In this document: positions 34,580 to 43,926 of the stretch, piece by piece | Layout of the letters: each line of letters begins with the position of its first letter | Position numbering within the stretch: the first letter of the stretch is position 1 | Source: Streptomyces sp. CBMA291 | GTDB lineage: Bacteria; Actinomycetota; Actinomycetes; Streptomycetales; Streptomycetaceae | DNA: 47,459 nt | Direction: 5' to 3' | Assembly (NCBI RefSeq): GCF_014596525.1 | Contig: NZ_MSJP01000032.1 | Span: forward strand, 1-47,459 | Program-made: the position numbers and the translations under genes | The notes under the pieces: generated by a model | What the model was told of the DNA's origin: nothing | The model's input: only the letters and a program-made list of their open reading frames with translations | The model's database searches: none

Positions 34580-36046
34580 TCAGCTCTGAGCGGCCCACCA
34601 CTCCTTGAGCGCGGCGACGGCCTGCGCGTGCTCCATCGGGCCGTTCTCCAGACGAAGCTCCAGCAGGAACTTGTACGCCTGGCCGATGGCTGGTCCGGGG
34701 CCGATGCCCAGGATCTCCTGGATCTCGTTGCCGTCGAGGTCGGGACGGATCGAGTCAAGCTCCTCCTGCTCCTGGAGCTGCGCGATGCGCTCCTCCAGCC
34801 CGTCGTAGGCGCGGGAGAGAGCGGTCGCCTTGCGCTTGTTCCGGGTGGTGCAGTCGGAGCGGGTCAGCTTGTGCAGCCGCGAGAGCAGCGGTCCGCCGTC
34901 ACGGACGTAACGGCGCACGGCCGAGTCGGTCCACTCGCCGGTCCCGTAGCCGTGGAAGCGCAGATGCAGCTCCACGAGCCGGGAGACGTCCTTGATCATC
35001 TCGTTGGAGTACTTGAGGGCGGTCATGCGCTTCTTGACCATCTTGGCGCCCACCACCTCGTGGTGGTGGAAGGAGACCCGGCCGTCCTTCTCGAAGCGCC
35101 TGGTCCGGGGCTTGCCGATGTCGTGGAGCAGGGCCGCGATCCGCAGTACCAGGTCGGGCCCGTCCTCCTCCAGGTCGATCGCCTGGTCGAGAACGGTCAG
35201 CGAGTGCTCGTAGACGTCCTTGTGCCGGTGGTGCTCGTCGCTCTCCAGCCGCAGCGCCGGAAGCTCGGGGAGGACGTGGTCGGCGAGACCGGTCTCCACG
35301 AGGAGCCCGAGACCCTTGCGGGGGTGGGCGGAGAGCAGCAGCTTGTTGAACTCCTCGCGGATGCGCTCGGCGGAGACGATCTCGATCCGGCCGGCCATCT
35401 CCGTCATCGCCGCGACGACCTCGGGAGCGACCTCGAAGTCCAGCTGGGCGGCGAACCGCGCGGCCCGCATCATCCGCAGCGGGTCGTCGGAGAAGGACTC
35501 CTCGGGCGTGCCCGGCGTCCGCAGCACCCGCGCCGCGAGGTCCTCAAGACCGCCGTACGGGTCGATGAAGCGCTTCTCCGGAAGGGCCACCGCCATCGCG
35601 TTGACCGTGAAGTCACGGCGGACGAGGTCCTCGTCGATGGAGTCGCCGTAGGAGACCTCGGGCTTGCGCGAGGTCCGGTCGTACGCCTCCGAGCGGTAGG
35701 TGGTGACCTCGACCTCGAAGCGCTGCACCACGTCCCCGACCCGGGCTTCCTTCTGGCAGCCGACGGTCCCGAAGGCAATGCCGACCTCCCATACGGCGTC
35801 GGCCCACGGACGGACGATCTTCAGTACGTCCTCGGGGCGGGCGTCGGTGGTGAAGTCCAGGTCGTTGCCGAGCCGGCCGAGCAGCGCGTCGCGGACCGAG
35901 CCGCCGACCAGCGCGAGGCTGAACCCCGCCTCCTGGAAACGGCGGGCGAGGTCGTCGGCGACGGGGGACACGCGCAGCAGCTCGCTGACCGCGCGGTGCT
36001 GCACCTGGCTCAGTGCAGTCGGGGTGTCTTCGTTGGCGTTCGGCAC
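34580..36046 (-). CDS. cca: CCA tRNA nucleotidyltransferase
   Basis: A 488-residue class II nucleotidyltransferase that adds CCA to tRNA 3' ends or acts as a poly(A)-polymerase-like enzyme. Streptomyces literature often calls this locus pcnA. The active-site motif is GGSVRDALLGRLGNDLDF, the following conserved block is RRDFTVNAMA, and an HD domain has LLHDIGKPRTRR in the C-terminal half. The start GTG 36046 has no clear ribosome-binding site and was chosen by homology to the usual N-terminus. It is divergent from the DUF6049 gene by about 256 bp. Confidence 0.93.
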   Translation of the reverse strand: MPNANEDTPTALSQVQHRAVSELLRVSPVADDLARRFQEAGFSLALVGGSVRDALLGRLGNDLDFTTDARPEDVLKIVRPWADAVWEVGIAFGTVGCQKEARVGDVVQRFEVEVTTYRSEAYDRTSRKPEVSYGDSIDEDLVRRDFTVNAMAVALPEKRFIDPYGGLEDLAARVLRTPGTPEESFSDDPLRMMRAARFAAQLDFEVAPEVVAAMTEMAGRIEIVSAERIREEFNKLLLSAHPRKGLGLLVETGLADHVLPELPALRLESDEHHRHKDVYEHSLTVLDQAIDLEEDGPDLVLRIAALLHDIGKPRTRRFEKDGRVSFHHHEVVGAKMVKKRMTALKYSNEMIKDVSRLVELHLRFHGYGTGEWTDSAVRRYVRDGGPLLSRLHKLTRSDCTTRNKRKATALSRAYDGLEERIAQLQEQEELDSIRPDLDGNEIQEILGIGPGPAIGQAYKFLLELRLENGPMEHAQAVAALKEWWAAQS

Positions 36047-36302
36047 AACAGAAAAGGGTACGTGCCCCGGCTCGCGGCGGTGTCCCCGTTTTCCCCGGGC
36101 GCGGCGCCCGGAGCGGCCCGCCGGGGGAGGATCGAAGATCGCCCGCCGCGTCCGGACCGGACCGGCCGGACCCGAACGAAGATCGTCCGGAGCACTCCCC
36201 GGCACTTGCCCCCAGCGTGCCTCGTTACCATGCCTGGACACAGCAACCGGGAAGCACCCACCCCCACTGACATCACGGACAACGACGAGGACGGGCGAAC
36301 GC

Positions 36303-38750
36303 GTGGCCGAGGCGGCAGACATCCAGGGAACCGGTCCCTCACCTGCCCGCCGATGGCTGCGGCGCACCCTCACCGTCGCCGTCGGCGCGCCGCTCCTCGC
36401 CGGACTGCTCCAGATGCCGACGCTCACCACCACGGCGTCCGCCGCCGAGAACGCGAGCGGCTCCAAGACCGTCGATGTGTCCCTCGCCACGCTCAGCCCG
36501 ACCGCGCCCGTCGACGGGGACACGGTCACGGTCACCGGGACGGTCACCAACCGGAGCAAGCAGCCCGTCACCGACGCGACCGTGGATCTGCGGGTCGGGC
36601 CCCGGATGACGAGCCGCAGCGAGATCGACCAGGTGGCACAGCGCACCGGCTACCGGGACGACAGCGACCCCGCCCCGCTCGAAGACGGACCGACCCTGAA
36701 GATCCCCCGGCTGGGCGCCGGTCTGAGCACGGACTTCTCGCTCTCCGTCCCCGTCTCCGAGCTGGGGCTCGACGACCCGGGCGTGTACCAGCTGGGCGTC
36801 TCCCTCACCGGTCGGACCCCGGACCGGCGCTACGACCGGGTCCTCGGCATCGAGCGGACCTTCCTGCCCTACCAGCCCGACCCCACCGAGAAGAAGACGC
36901 AGCTCACCTACCTGTGGCCGCTGATCTCCTCCGCCCATGTCTCCGCGGAGACCGCCACGGACGACCAGCAGACCCCCGTCTTCGAGGACGACGCCCTGGC
37001 CGCCGAGCTGAAGCCGGGCGGGCGCCTCGACGAGCTCGTCACGCTCGGCAAGGACCTCCCGGTCACCTGGGTGATCGACCCGGACCTGCTGGCCTCCGTC
37101 GACGCCATGGCCAACGGCTACCGCGTCAAGGAAGGCTCCCTGCACGTTCCCGGCAAGAACCAGGCCCTCGCCGAGCGCTGGCTGGACGCCCTGGAGAAGG
37201 CGGTCCAGGGGCACAAGGTCGTCGCGCTCCCCTTCGCGGACCCGGACCTCGCCTCCCTGGCCCACCGGGGCAAGGACGTGCCCGGCTCGCTCGAACACCT
37301 CCAGTCGGCGACCGCGCTCGCCGAGATGACGGTCGAGACCGTGCTGCACACCCAGGCGTCCGCCGACTTCGCCTGGCCCGCCGACGGGGCCGTCGACCCC
37401 TCCATCCTGTCCGTCGCGACCTCCGCGGGCGCCGACAAGGTGATCGCCCGCAGCGACAGCGTCCGCGACGACCTCTCCTACACGCCGACGGCCGCCCGGC
37501 CCTTCGGCGACGGCAGCACCACCGCCGTGGTGAGCGACGCGCTTCTCTCGACCGCCTTCGAAGGCGACATGCTCCGCGCGGAGAACTCCACGCTCGCGGT
37601 CCAGGAGTTCCTGGCCCAGTCCCTCGCGATCACCCTGGAGCAGCCGGAGGACCAGCGCAGCATCGTGGTCGCCCCGCAGCGGGTGCCGAGCGTCTCGCAG
37701 GCCCGGACCATGGCGACCGCCTTGAAGGGGCTCTCCGCCCGCCGCTGGATCCAGCCGAGCGACCTCCTCGCCGCCGCCGCCGCCAAGCCCGACCCGGACG
37801 CCTCGACCAAGGTGCCCGGCGGCTCCCGCTACCCGAAGAAGCTGCGCGACCGGGAGCTGCCCGTCCAGGCCTTCCGCGACATGAAGACCACCCGCGACGA
37901 GCTGGACGACTTCAAGGTCGTCCTGACCCAGCCGGACCGCGTCGTGACCCCCTTCAGCAACGCGATCAACCGCGAGATGTCGACCTCGTGGCGGGGCCAG
38001 GCGAGGGCCGCCGCGCTCTACCGGATCAACGTCCTGGAGTATCTACAGACCCTCACCGAAGGGGTGGAGCTCGTCGACAAGTCGGACCTCACCCTCTCGG
38101 GCCGCAGCGCCACGATCCCGGTGACCGTCCAGAACAAGCTGCTGCAAGGCGTGGACGGCCTGGTCCTGCGCCTCACGTCGAGCAACAAGAGCCGGATCAA
38201 GCTCAACGGCGACGAGGGCGTCGCCGAACTCCCGGTGAAGGTCAACGGCGGGCACAGCCAGTCCGTGAAGTTCACCGCGACCGCCAGCGTCAACGGCCAG
38301 GTGCCGATGACCGCCCAGCTCTACACCGAGGACGGCACGCCGTACGGGCAGCCGATGACGTTCATCGTGAAGGTCTCCGAGATCACCGCCACGGTGATGC
38401 TCGTGATCGCCGGCGGCGTCCTGCTCCTCGTGCTGGCCGGCGTACGGATGTACACCCAGCGCAAGCGGGTGGCCGCCCGCAAGGCCGAGGCCGGGACGGA
38501 CGGGCCGGAGTCCGGCGCGGGGGCGGCCGACGCCGGGGCGGCGGAGCCCGAGGCCGGGAGCACGGAGCCCGGGGCGGACGCGGGAAGCCCTGTCCCGGAC
38601 GAGGGCGCGGACCCCGTTCCGGGCACGCCCGCCGAGACGGTGCCGGAGCAGGCGGCCGGGGACGAACCCGAGCAGCCGAGTGACCCGGGACCGGACACCG
38701 GGTCCGAAAGCGGCGACCCGTCGGGCCCGGGTGAGAAAGTGGACCGTTGA
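36303..38750 (+). CDS. DUF6049 secreted/anchored protein
   Basis: An 815-residue protein. It has an N-terminal signal peptide (Arg-rich start, hydrophobic core, likely cleavage near TTASAA-EN, residues 47-48). A large extracellular part contains immunoglobulin-like beta strands (VTVTGTVTNRSKQPV), followed by a single C-terminal membrane segment (about residues 694-716) and a Glu/Asp/Pro/Gly-rich cytoplasmic tail. It corresponds to DUF6049, conserved next to murJ in actinobacteria. Its constant linkage to murJ suggests a role in wall assembly, but this is not shown. GTG 36303 was chosen as the start. Confidence 0.85.
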   Translation: MAEAADIQGTGPSPARRWLRRTLTVAVGAPLLAGLLQMPTLTTTASAAENASGSKTVDVSLATLSPTAPVDGDTVTVTGTVTNRSKQPVTDATVDLRVGPRMTSRSEIDQVAQRTGYRDDSDPAPLEDGPTLKIPRLGAGLSTDFSLSVPVSELGLDDPGVYQLGVSLTGRTPDRRYDRVLGIERTFLPYQPDPTEKKTQLTYLWPLISSAHVSAETATDDQQTPVFEDDALAAELKPGGRLDELVTLGKDLPVTWVIDPDLLASVDAMANGYRVKEGSLHVPGKNQALAERWLDALEKAVQGHKVVALPFADPDLASLAHRGKDVPGSLEHLQSATALAEMTVETVLHTQASADFAWPADGAVDPSILSVATSAGADKVIARSDSVRDDLSYTPTAARPFGDGSTTAVVSDALLSTAFEGDMLRAENSTLAVQEFLAQSLAITLEQPEDQRSIVVAPQRVPSVSQARTMATALKGLSARRWIQPSDLLAAAAAKPDPDASTKVPGGSRYPKKLRDRELPVQAFRDMKTTRDELDDFKVVLTQPDRVVTPFSNAINREMSTSWRGQARAAALYRINVLEYLQTLTEGVELVDKSDLTLSGRSATIPVTVQNKLLQGVDGLVLRLTSSNKSRIKLNGDEGVAELPVKVNGGHSQSVKFTATASVNGQVPMTAQLYTEDGTPYGQPMTFIVKVSEITATVMLVIAGGVLLLVLAGVRMYTQRKRVAARKAEAGTDGPESGAGAADAGAAEPEAGSTEPGADAGSPVPDEGADPVPGTPAETVPEQAAGDEPEQPSDPGPDTGSESGDPSGPGEKVDR

Positions 38751-38795
38751 GCTATGTCGTGGCCGGTCGGCCGGGGACGATGAGGTGGGGTAACC

Positions 38796-41291
38796 ATGAA
38801 CGCGCCGTACGACGGTGACCGCGGCCAGGGCGCTGATGGCGCCGCGCCGTCCGGTGGGACGCCCGCGACACCCTCGGACCCCGGCCACGCGCAGGCCCCA
38901 CCGCCGCAGGAGCAGAACCCCTACGCGCAGGGCGCCCACCCGCAGGACCCCCACGCCCGGCCCCAGGGCCCGTACGACCCGAACGCGTACCCCCAGGGCC
39001 GGAGCGCGCAGGGCCGGTACCCCCAGGACCAGGGCGGCCGGAACCCGTACCCGCAGGGCGGCAGCGGCCAGGGCCCGTACCCGCGAGGCCAGGCCCCCCA
39101 GGGCTACCCGCAGGGACAAGGCGCCCAGGGCCAGAGCGCGTACGGCCAGGGCGGCCAGAGTCCGTACGGCCAGGGGCAGGGCCAGTACGCCCCGAACCCG
39201 TACGGGCAGAACCAGTACGGGCAGAACCAGTACGGGCAGGACCCCTACGTCCAGGACGCCCTCACCCACGACCCGTACCGGGCCCGGGACCTCTCCGCGC
39301 AGGACCCGGTGACCGAGGCGCTCTACGACCGCGCCGCGCACCCGCCGCCTCCGCCCGGCACCTACCAGGAACCCCAGCCGCTCTACGCCCAGCCGGCCAC
39401 GCCCCAGCACGCGCCCGACCCCCGGGTCTGGGCGCAGACCCCGGCACCGGAGCCCGACGGCACCTCCCGGCACCTCCCGTACGGCGACGACGCCCGCACG
39501 GTCCAGTTCACCGGCGTCGACGACCTGGTGACCCGGGCCGGCGAGGAGACTCCCGAACCGGACGCCTTCGCGCACCTCTACCGCGACCAGCAGACCCCCG
39601 GCCAGGTGCCGCCGCCCGCCCCGGAGCCGGACCCGCTGCCCGCACCCCCGGCCAAGAAGTCCGGCCGTGCCTCCGGGGTGCTGAAGTCGAGCGCGGTGAT
39701 GGCGGCGGGCACCCTCGTCTCCCGGCTCACCGGCTTCGTCCGCAGCCTGGTCATCACCGGCGCGCTCGGCGCCGCCCTGCTCGGCGACACCTTCACCATC
39801 GCCTACACGCTCCCGACGATGATCTACATCCTCACCGTCGGCGGCGGCCTCAACTCGGTCTTCGTCCCGCAGCTCGTCCGCTCGATGAAGAACGACGAGG
39901 ACGGCGGCGAGGCCTACGCCAACCGGCTGCTCACCCTCGTCATGGTGGCGCTCGGCCTGATCGTCGCCCTGGCCGTCTTCGCGGCGCCGCTGCTCGTCCG
40001 GCTGATGTCGAACACCATCGCCGACGACGCCGCCGCCAACAGCGTGGCCGTGACCTTCGCCCGCTACTGCCTGCCCACGATCTTCTTCATGGGCGTGCAC
40101 GTGGTGATGGGGCAGATCCTCAACGCCCGCGGCAAGTTCGGCGCGATGATGTGGACCCCGGTCCTCAACAACATCGTCATGATCGTCACCTTCGGCCTGT
40201 TCATCTGGGTCTACGGCACCTCCGCCGAGTCCCACATGGGCGTGCAGACCATCCCGGACGAGGGCATCCGGCTCCTTGGCATCGGCACCCTGCTCGGACT
40301 CGTCGTCCAGGCGCTCGCGATGATCCCGTACCTGCGCGAGACGGGCTTCCGCTTCCGGCCCCGCTTCGACTGGAAGGGCCACGGGCTCGGCAAGACGGTC
40401 AAGCTCGCCAAGTGGACCGTGCTCTTCGTCCTCGCCAACCAGGCCGGTGTCCTCGTCGTCACCCAGCTCGCCACGGCGGCCGGTGAGGAGTCCGGGGTGA
40501 ACGGCGCCGGTTTCCTCGCGTACTCGAACGCCCAGCTGATCTGGGGCATGCCGCAGGCCATCATCACGGTCTCCGTCATGGCCGCGCTGCTGCCCCGGAT
40601 CTCCCGCGCCGCCCACGACGACGACCCCGGCGCCGTACGCGACGACATCTCGCAGGGCCTGCGGAACTCCGCCGTCGCGATCGTCCCGGTCTCCTTCGCG
40701 TTCCTCGCGCTCGGTGTCCCGATGTGCACCCTGCTCTACGCCTCCAGCGGCGTCGAGGCCGCCCAGGGCATGGGCTTCATCCTGATGGCCTTCGGCCTCG
40801 GCCTGATCCCCTACTCCGTGCAGTACGTCGTGCTCCGCGGCTTCTACGCGTACGAGGACACCCGGACGCCCTTCTACAACACGGTCATCGTCGCCGCCGT
40901 CAACGCGGCCGCCTCGGCCCTCTGCTACGTCGTGCTGCCCGCCCGCTGGGCCGTCGTCGGCATGGCCGCCTCGTACGGTCTCGCCTACGCCGTCGGCGTC
41001 GGCATCGCCTGGCGCCGCCTCCGCAAGCGGCTGGGCGGCGACCTCGACGGCACCCATGTGCTGCGGACCTACGCCCGCCTCTGCATGGCCTCCGTGCCCG
41101 CCGCGATCGTCTCCGGCGCCCTCGGCTTCGGTCTGCTGAAGGTCCTCGGCGAGGGCGCGCTCGGCTCGCTCGTCGCCCTGATCGTCGGTGGGGCGACCCT
41201 CCTCGGCGTCTTCTTCCTCGCCGCCAAGCGCATGCGGATCGCGGAGCTGAACACCCTGGTCGGCATGGTGCGAGGACGCCTCGGACGCTGA
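38796..41291 (+). CDS. murJ: Lipid II flippase MurJ (MviN)
   Basis: An 831-residue MurJ. Residues 1-285 are a Gln/Gly/Tyr/Pro-rich cytoplasmic extension built from repeats such as YGQNQ. The transmembrane flippase follows (about 14 helices), starting at KSSAVMAAGTLVSRLTGFVRSLVI. MOP-superfamily MurJ moves lipid II across the membrane for peptidoglycan synthesis. A pseudokinase is encoded downstream, as in other actinobacteria where it is a MurJ partner. The start is ATG 38796. The 45-bp gap to DUF6049 suggests cotranscription. Confidence 0.94.
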   Translation: MNAPYDGDRGQGADGAAPSGGTPATPSDPGHAQAPPPQEQNPYAQGAHPQDPHARPQGPYDPNAYPQGRSAQGRYPQDQGGRNPYPQGGSGQGPYPRGQAPQGYPQGQGAQGQSAYGQGGQSPYGQGQGQYAPNPYGQNQYGQNQYGQDPYVQDALTHDPYRARDLSAQDPVTEALYDRAAHPPPPPGTYQEPQPLYAQPATPQHAPDPRVWAQTPAPEPDGTSRHLPYGDDARTVQFTGVDDLVTRAGEETPEPDAFAHLYRDQQTPGQVPPPAPEPDPLPAPPAKKSGRASGVLKSSAVMAAGTLVSRLTGFVRSLVITGALGAALLGDTFTIAYTLPTMIYILTVGGGLNSVFVPQLVRSMKNDEDGGEAYANRLLTLVMVALGLIVALAVFAAPLLVRLMSNTIADDAAANSVAVTFARYCLPTIFFMGVHVVMGQILNARGKFGAMMWTPVLNNIVMIVTFGLFIWVYGTSAESHMGVQTIPDEGIRLLGIGTLLGLVVQALAMIPYLRETGFRFRPRFDWKGHGLGKTVKLAKWTVLFVLANQAGVLVVTQLATAAGEESGVNGAGFLAYSNAQLIWGMPQAIITVSVMAALLPRISRAAHDDDPGAVRDDISQGLRNSAVAIVPVSFAFLALGVPMCTLLYASSGVEAAQGMGFILMAFGLGLIPYSVQYVVLRGFYAYEDTRTPFYNTVIVAAVNAAASALCYVVLPARWAVVGMAASYGLAYAVGVGIAWRRLRKRLGGDLDGTHVLRTYARLCMASVPAAIVSGALGFGLLKVLGEGALGSLVALIVGGATLLGVFFLAAKRMRIAELNTLVGMVRGRLGR
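39201..39240 (+). repeat. 15-bp tandem repeat in the murJ N-terminus
   Basis: TACGGGCAGAACCAG repeated about 2.7 times, encoding YGQNQ-type units. It belongs to a larger repetitive Gln/Gly/Tyr region at 38930-39300. Confidence 0.9.
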
Positions 41292-41408
41292 TCGGACGGT
41301 GCCGCACAACCTTCGGGGGGAGCCGCGTGTCGTGCATAGAGTCCGACTGTGGGCACAATTGGCTTGGCTGTTGGATCTGGCGCAACGGATGGGGAGGCAG
41401 GAACGACG

Positions 41409-43106
41409 GTGGCGGAACGTAGCACGGCTGCCGTCGACGTGGCCGACAACAGCGGTGACGACCCGCTGACCGCCAAGGCGGACACGGCCGCGACCGACGG
41501 GGTGGCGGACAAGCAGAAGACGGCGGACACCATCGCCGAGGCCACGGAGAAGAAGGCGGTCGAACGACAGAGCGGCGAAAAGCCCTCCCTCACGGCTCCC
41601 GAACTGCACAGCGGCCACAAGCTGGCCAGACGCTACCGACTTGAGGAGTGCGTCACCCGACTGGACGGCTTCAGCAGCTGGCGTGCCGTCGACGAGAAGC
41701 TACGTCGCGCGGTCGGAGTCCATCTGCTGCCCGCCGACCACCCCCGGGCCCGCTCGGTCCTGGCGGCGGCCCGCTCCTCGGCCCTGCTCGGCGACCCCCG
41801 GTTCGTCCAGGTCCTCGACGCCGTGGAGGAGAACGACCTCGTCTACGTCGTGCACGAGTGGCTGCCCGACTCCACGGAGCTGACCGCACTCCTCGCGACC
41901 GGCCCGCTGGAGCCCCACGACGCCTACCAGCTCGTCAGCCAGGTCTCCCAGGCCATGGCCGCCGCCCACCGCGAAGGCCTCGCCCACCTCCGGCTCACCC
42001 CGAGCGCCGTCCTGCGCAGCTCCACCGGCCAGTACCGCATCCGGGGCCTGGCCGTGAACGCCGCCCTGCGCGGCATCACCGCCGAGCGCCCCCAGCGCAG
42101 CGACACCGAGGCCATCGGCGCCCTCCTGTACGCCGCGCTCACCCAGCGCTGGCCGTACGACAGCGACGCCTACGGCCTCTCCGGACTCCCCAAGGGCATC
42201 GGGCTGCTCCCGCCCGACCAGGTCCGGGCGGGGGTCCACCGGGGTCTCTCCGAGATCGCCATGCGCGCCCTGGCCAACGACGGGGCCACCGCCTCGCGCC
42301 AGGAACCGCCCTGCACCACCCCGGACGAGCTGGCCAAGGCCGTGGCGGCGATGCCCCGGGTGAAGCCGCCGGAGCCGGAATTCACCGCGCCGCCCGAGTA
42401 CCAGCGGACCACCTACCAGCAGGGCACCTACGGCCGCCCCCAGCCGCACCCCGCGGCCACCCAGCCCGTGGTCGTCCCGCCGCCCCCGTTGCACAGCCGC
42501 ACGGGCCGGGCGCTGAAGTGGGCCGTCTCCGCCCTCCTCATCGCCGCTCTCGGCCTCGGCAGCTGGCAGATCGCCGACCGGCTGCTCCACCAGACGGACA
42601 CCGTCGAATCCCCTCAGCCGAGTCAGCCGCCTGTCGACGACGACGAGAAGAAGCCCCGGACGGGCGAGCACATCCCCATCGTCGACGCACAGGACTTCGA
42701 CCCGCTCGGTGACGGCTCGGAGAAGCCTGATCAGATAAAGAACACCTACGACGACAACCCTGACACCTTCTGGCAGAGCGACTGGTACGCGACGTCGGAC
42801 TTCGGCCGGCTGAAGTCGGGCGTGGGCGTCGTCGTCGATCTCGGCAAAGTCCAGCAGGTCGGAAAGGTGACCGTTTCCTTCATAGGAGATACGTCAGTCG
42901 AGCTTCGCACCACTGCCGACGAAACCTCAAGGCCCATATCTTTCGACGCCTACAGCAAGGTCGCGGAGGGGACCGGGACGACGGTCACGCTCAAGCCCGG
43001 CCAACCCCTCAAGTCGCGATACCTCCTCGTCTGGCTGACCGACCTGCCGCAGTCGGACGACGGCCGATTCCGCGGCCGGGTCGTGGACATCAAGGTGACC
43101 AGCTAG
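41409..43106 (+). CDS. MurJ-linked pseudokinase with C-terminal beta-sandwich
   Basis: About 565 residues. A disordered leader is followed by a kinase-like domain (about residues 65-305) that lacks the catalytic residues. The Lys of subdomain II is replaced (RRAVGVHLL), the HRD loop reads HLRLTPSAVL, and DFG reads IRGLAV. It should therefore be a pseudokinase that binds but does not phosphorylate. A membrane helix (about 369-388) leads to an extracytoplasmic domain resembling discoidin/F5-8C-type sandwiches (NTYDDNPDTFWQSDWY). The start GTG 41409 was preferred over GTG 41349. In mycobacteria the equivalent domain is fused to MurJ and binds FhaA. Confidence 0.88.
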   Translation: MAERSTAAVDVADNSGDDPLTAKADTAATDGVADKQKTADTIAEATEKKAVERQSGEKPSLTAPELHSGHKLARRYRLEECVTRLDGFSSWRAVDEKLRRAVGVHLLPADHPRARSVLAAARSSALLGDPRFVQVLDAVEENDLVYVVHEWLPDSTELTALLATGPLEPHDAYQLVSQVSQAMAAAHREGLAHLRLTPSAVLRSSTGQYRIRGLAVNAALRGITAERPQRSDTEAIGALLYAALTQRWPYDSDAYGLSGLPKGIGLLPPDQVRAGVHRGLSEIAMRALANDGATASRQEPPCTTPDELAKAVAAMPRVKPPEPEFTAPPEYQRTTYQQGTYGRPQPHPAATQPVVVPPPPLHSRTGRALKWAVSALLIAALGLGSWQIADRLLHQTDTVESPQPSQPPVDDDEKKPRTGEHIPIVDAQDFDPLGDGSEKPDQIKNTYDDNPDTFWQSDWYATSDFGRLKSGVGVVVDLGKVQQVGKVTVSFIGDTSVELRTTADETSRPISFDAYSKVAEGTGTTVTLKPGQPLKSRYLLVWLTDLPQSDDGRFRGRVVDIKVTS

Positions 43107-43115
43107 CCAGGAACT

Positions 43116-43157
43116 GCGGAAGGGATACCGAGGAGACCGGGGGCGTATCCCTTCCGC
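43116..43157 (+). terminator. Terminator after the pseudokinase gene
   Basis: Thirteen-bp perfect stem GCGGAAGGGATAC/GTATCCCTTCCGC with a 16-base loop, just after the stop at 43106. Confidence 0.8.
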
Positions 43158-43247
43158 ACGGTGATCGGGTTCGGTTCAGCCACGGCCCTGCTTCGCTGTT
43201 TACAGATCACGTCTTCCTCAGCCGTGCGTTTCCCCAGAGGCAGGGGC

Positions 43248-43745
43248 TCACTGGTCCTCAAGGTACTGGAGCGAGAGCTTCAACCCCTCTTCACCAAAGA
43301 TTTCGGCCTGAGCCACACCCACGCATCCGCCCTTCCGTCCTTCGATCGGCTTTCCCGTTTTCGCCGACCTTCCCGTGTAATCCTCCATCTCACGGGGCGA
43401 ACAGGGCGGGTCACCGCCCTTCTCATCATCGGACTCAGGCTCGAACGGAGAGTGATAGCCCCACTTCCGCGCAGTGGCCGCTTCGATGACGCCGCATATC
43501 CCCCCCCCGTTCACCGGGCGGGAATCATCTATCCGGCTCTCGCGGTATGCCCATTCGCGCCCCAGACCTACCACAGACTTCATCTCGGGAATTTCAACCA
43601 CTTCTGCCGGAGCACCGCCTGGCTTGATCCGCTCCGCAGCCCGACCAGAGCCACCCGGCGAAGAACATGCGGCCAGGACAGCGCAAGCAATCGACGCCAG
43701 AACCAAAGCCTTGGGGTTTCTTTTCACCCTCACTCTGCCCACCAT
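43248..43745 (-). CDS. Putative lipoprotein of unknown function
   Basis: A 165-residue protein with a bacterial lipoprotein signal (KRNPKALVLASIACAVLAAC; lipobox LAAC with the acceptor Cys at about residue 27). The mature part is charged and has several Cys residues (CGVI, CSPRE, GGCVG), with no motif I recognise. Its base composition and codon use look less GC-rich than its neighbours, and it breaks the murJ-sigM neighbourhood, so it may be an insertion. The start ATG 43745 follows GGAGGGGGG; a GTG at 43727 is the alternative. Confidence 0.75.
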   Translation of the reverse strand: MVGRVRVKRNPKALVLASIACAVLAACSSPGGSGRAAERIKPGGAPAEVVEIPEMKSVVGLGREWAYRESRIDDSRPVNGGGICGVIEAATARKWGYHSPFEPESDDEKGGDPPCSPREMEDYTGRSAKTGKPIEGRKGGCVGVAQAEIFGEEGLKLSLQYLEDQ

Positions 43746-43926
43746 CTCGAAGATCCCCCCTCCCTATATGCAGATGTGCCGCCCGGACCTCCGGCAAGAT
43801 TTCCCAATATCGCCGCACAGCATGTAACTCATTACCAGACAAGAGGGCATGATTCGCGCCTGCGTATGTACATGTCCTCAAAACCCCTATAGGGTCCATG
43901 AGCTGAGAGTTCGGGGGTGGAACCGT
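43746..43926. promoter_or_regulatory. Lipoprotein/sigM divergent promoter region
   Basis: A 181-bp gap with comparatively AT-rich stretches and the palindrome CCCTATAGGG (43886-43895), whose TATAGG could be a -10 element. I found no clear -35 partner and no recognisable SigM consensus. Confidence 0.35.

Noticed and set aside
34628..38683. A long open frame (about 1350 codons) on the plus strand
   Set aside because: It crosses the cca gene in antisense and the DUF6049 gene out of frame, is Arg/Pro-rich, and matches no family. The true genes explain both parts.
38043..41618. A long open frame (about 1190 codons) on the minus strand
   Set aside because: Antisense to murJ. Its composition is that of a reverse-complement shadow and both murJ and DUF6049 have clear domains.
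43161..43892. Open frame of 243 codons on the plus strand opposite the lipoprotein
   Set aside because: It has no ribosome-binding site or recognisable domain. The minus-strand frame has a textbook lipoprotein signal and a GGAGGGGGG site.
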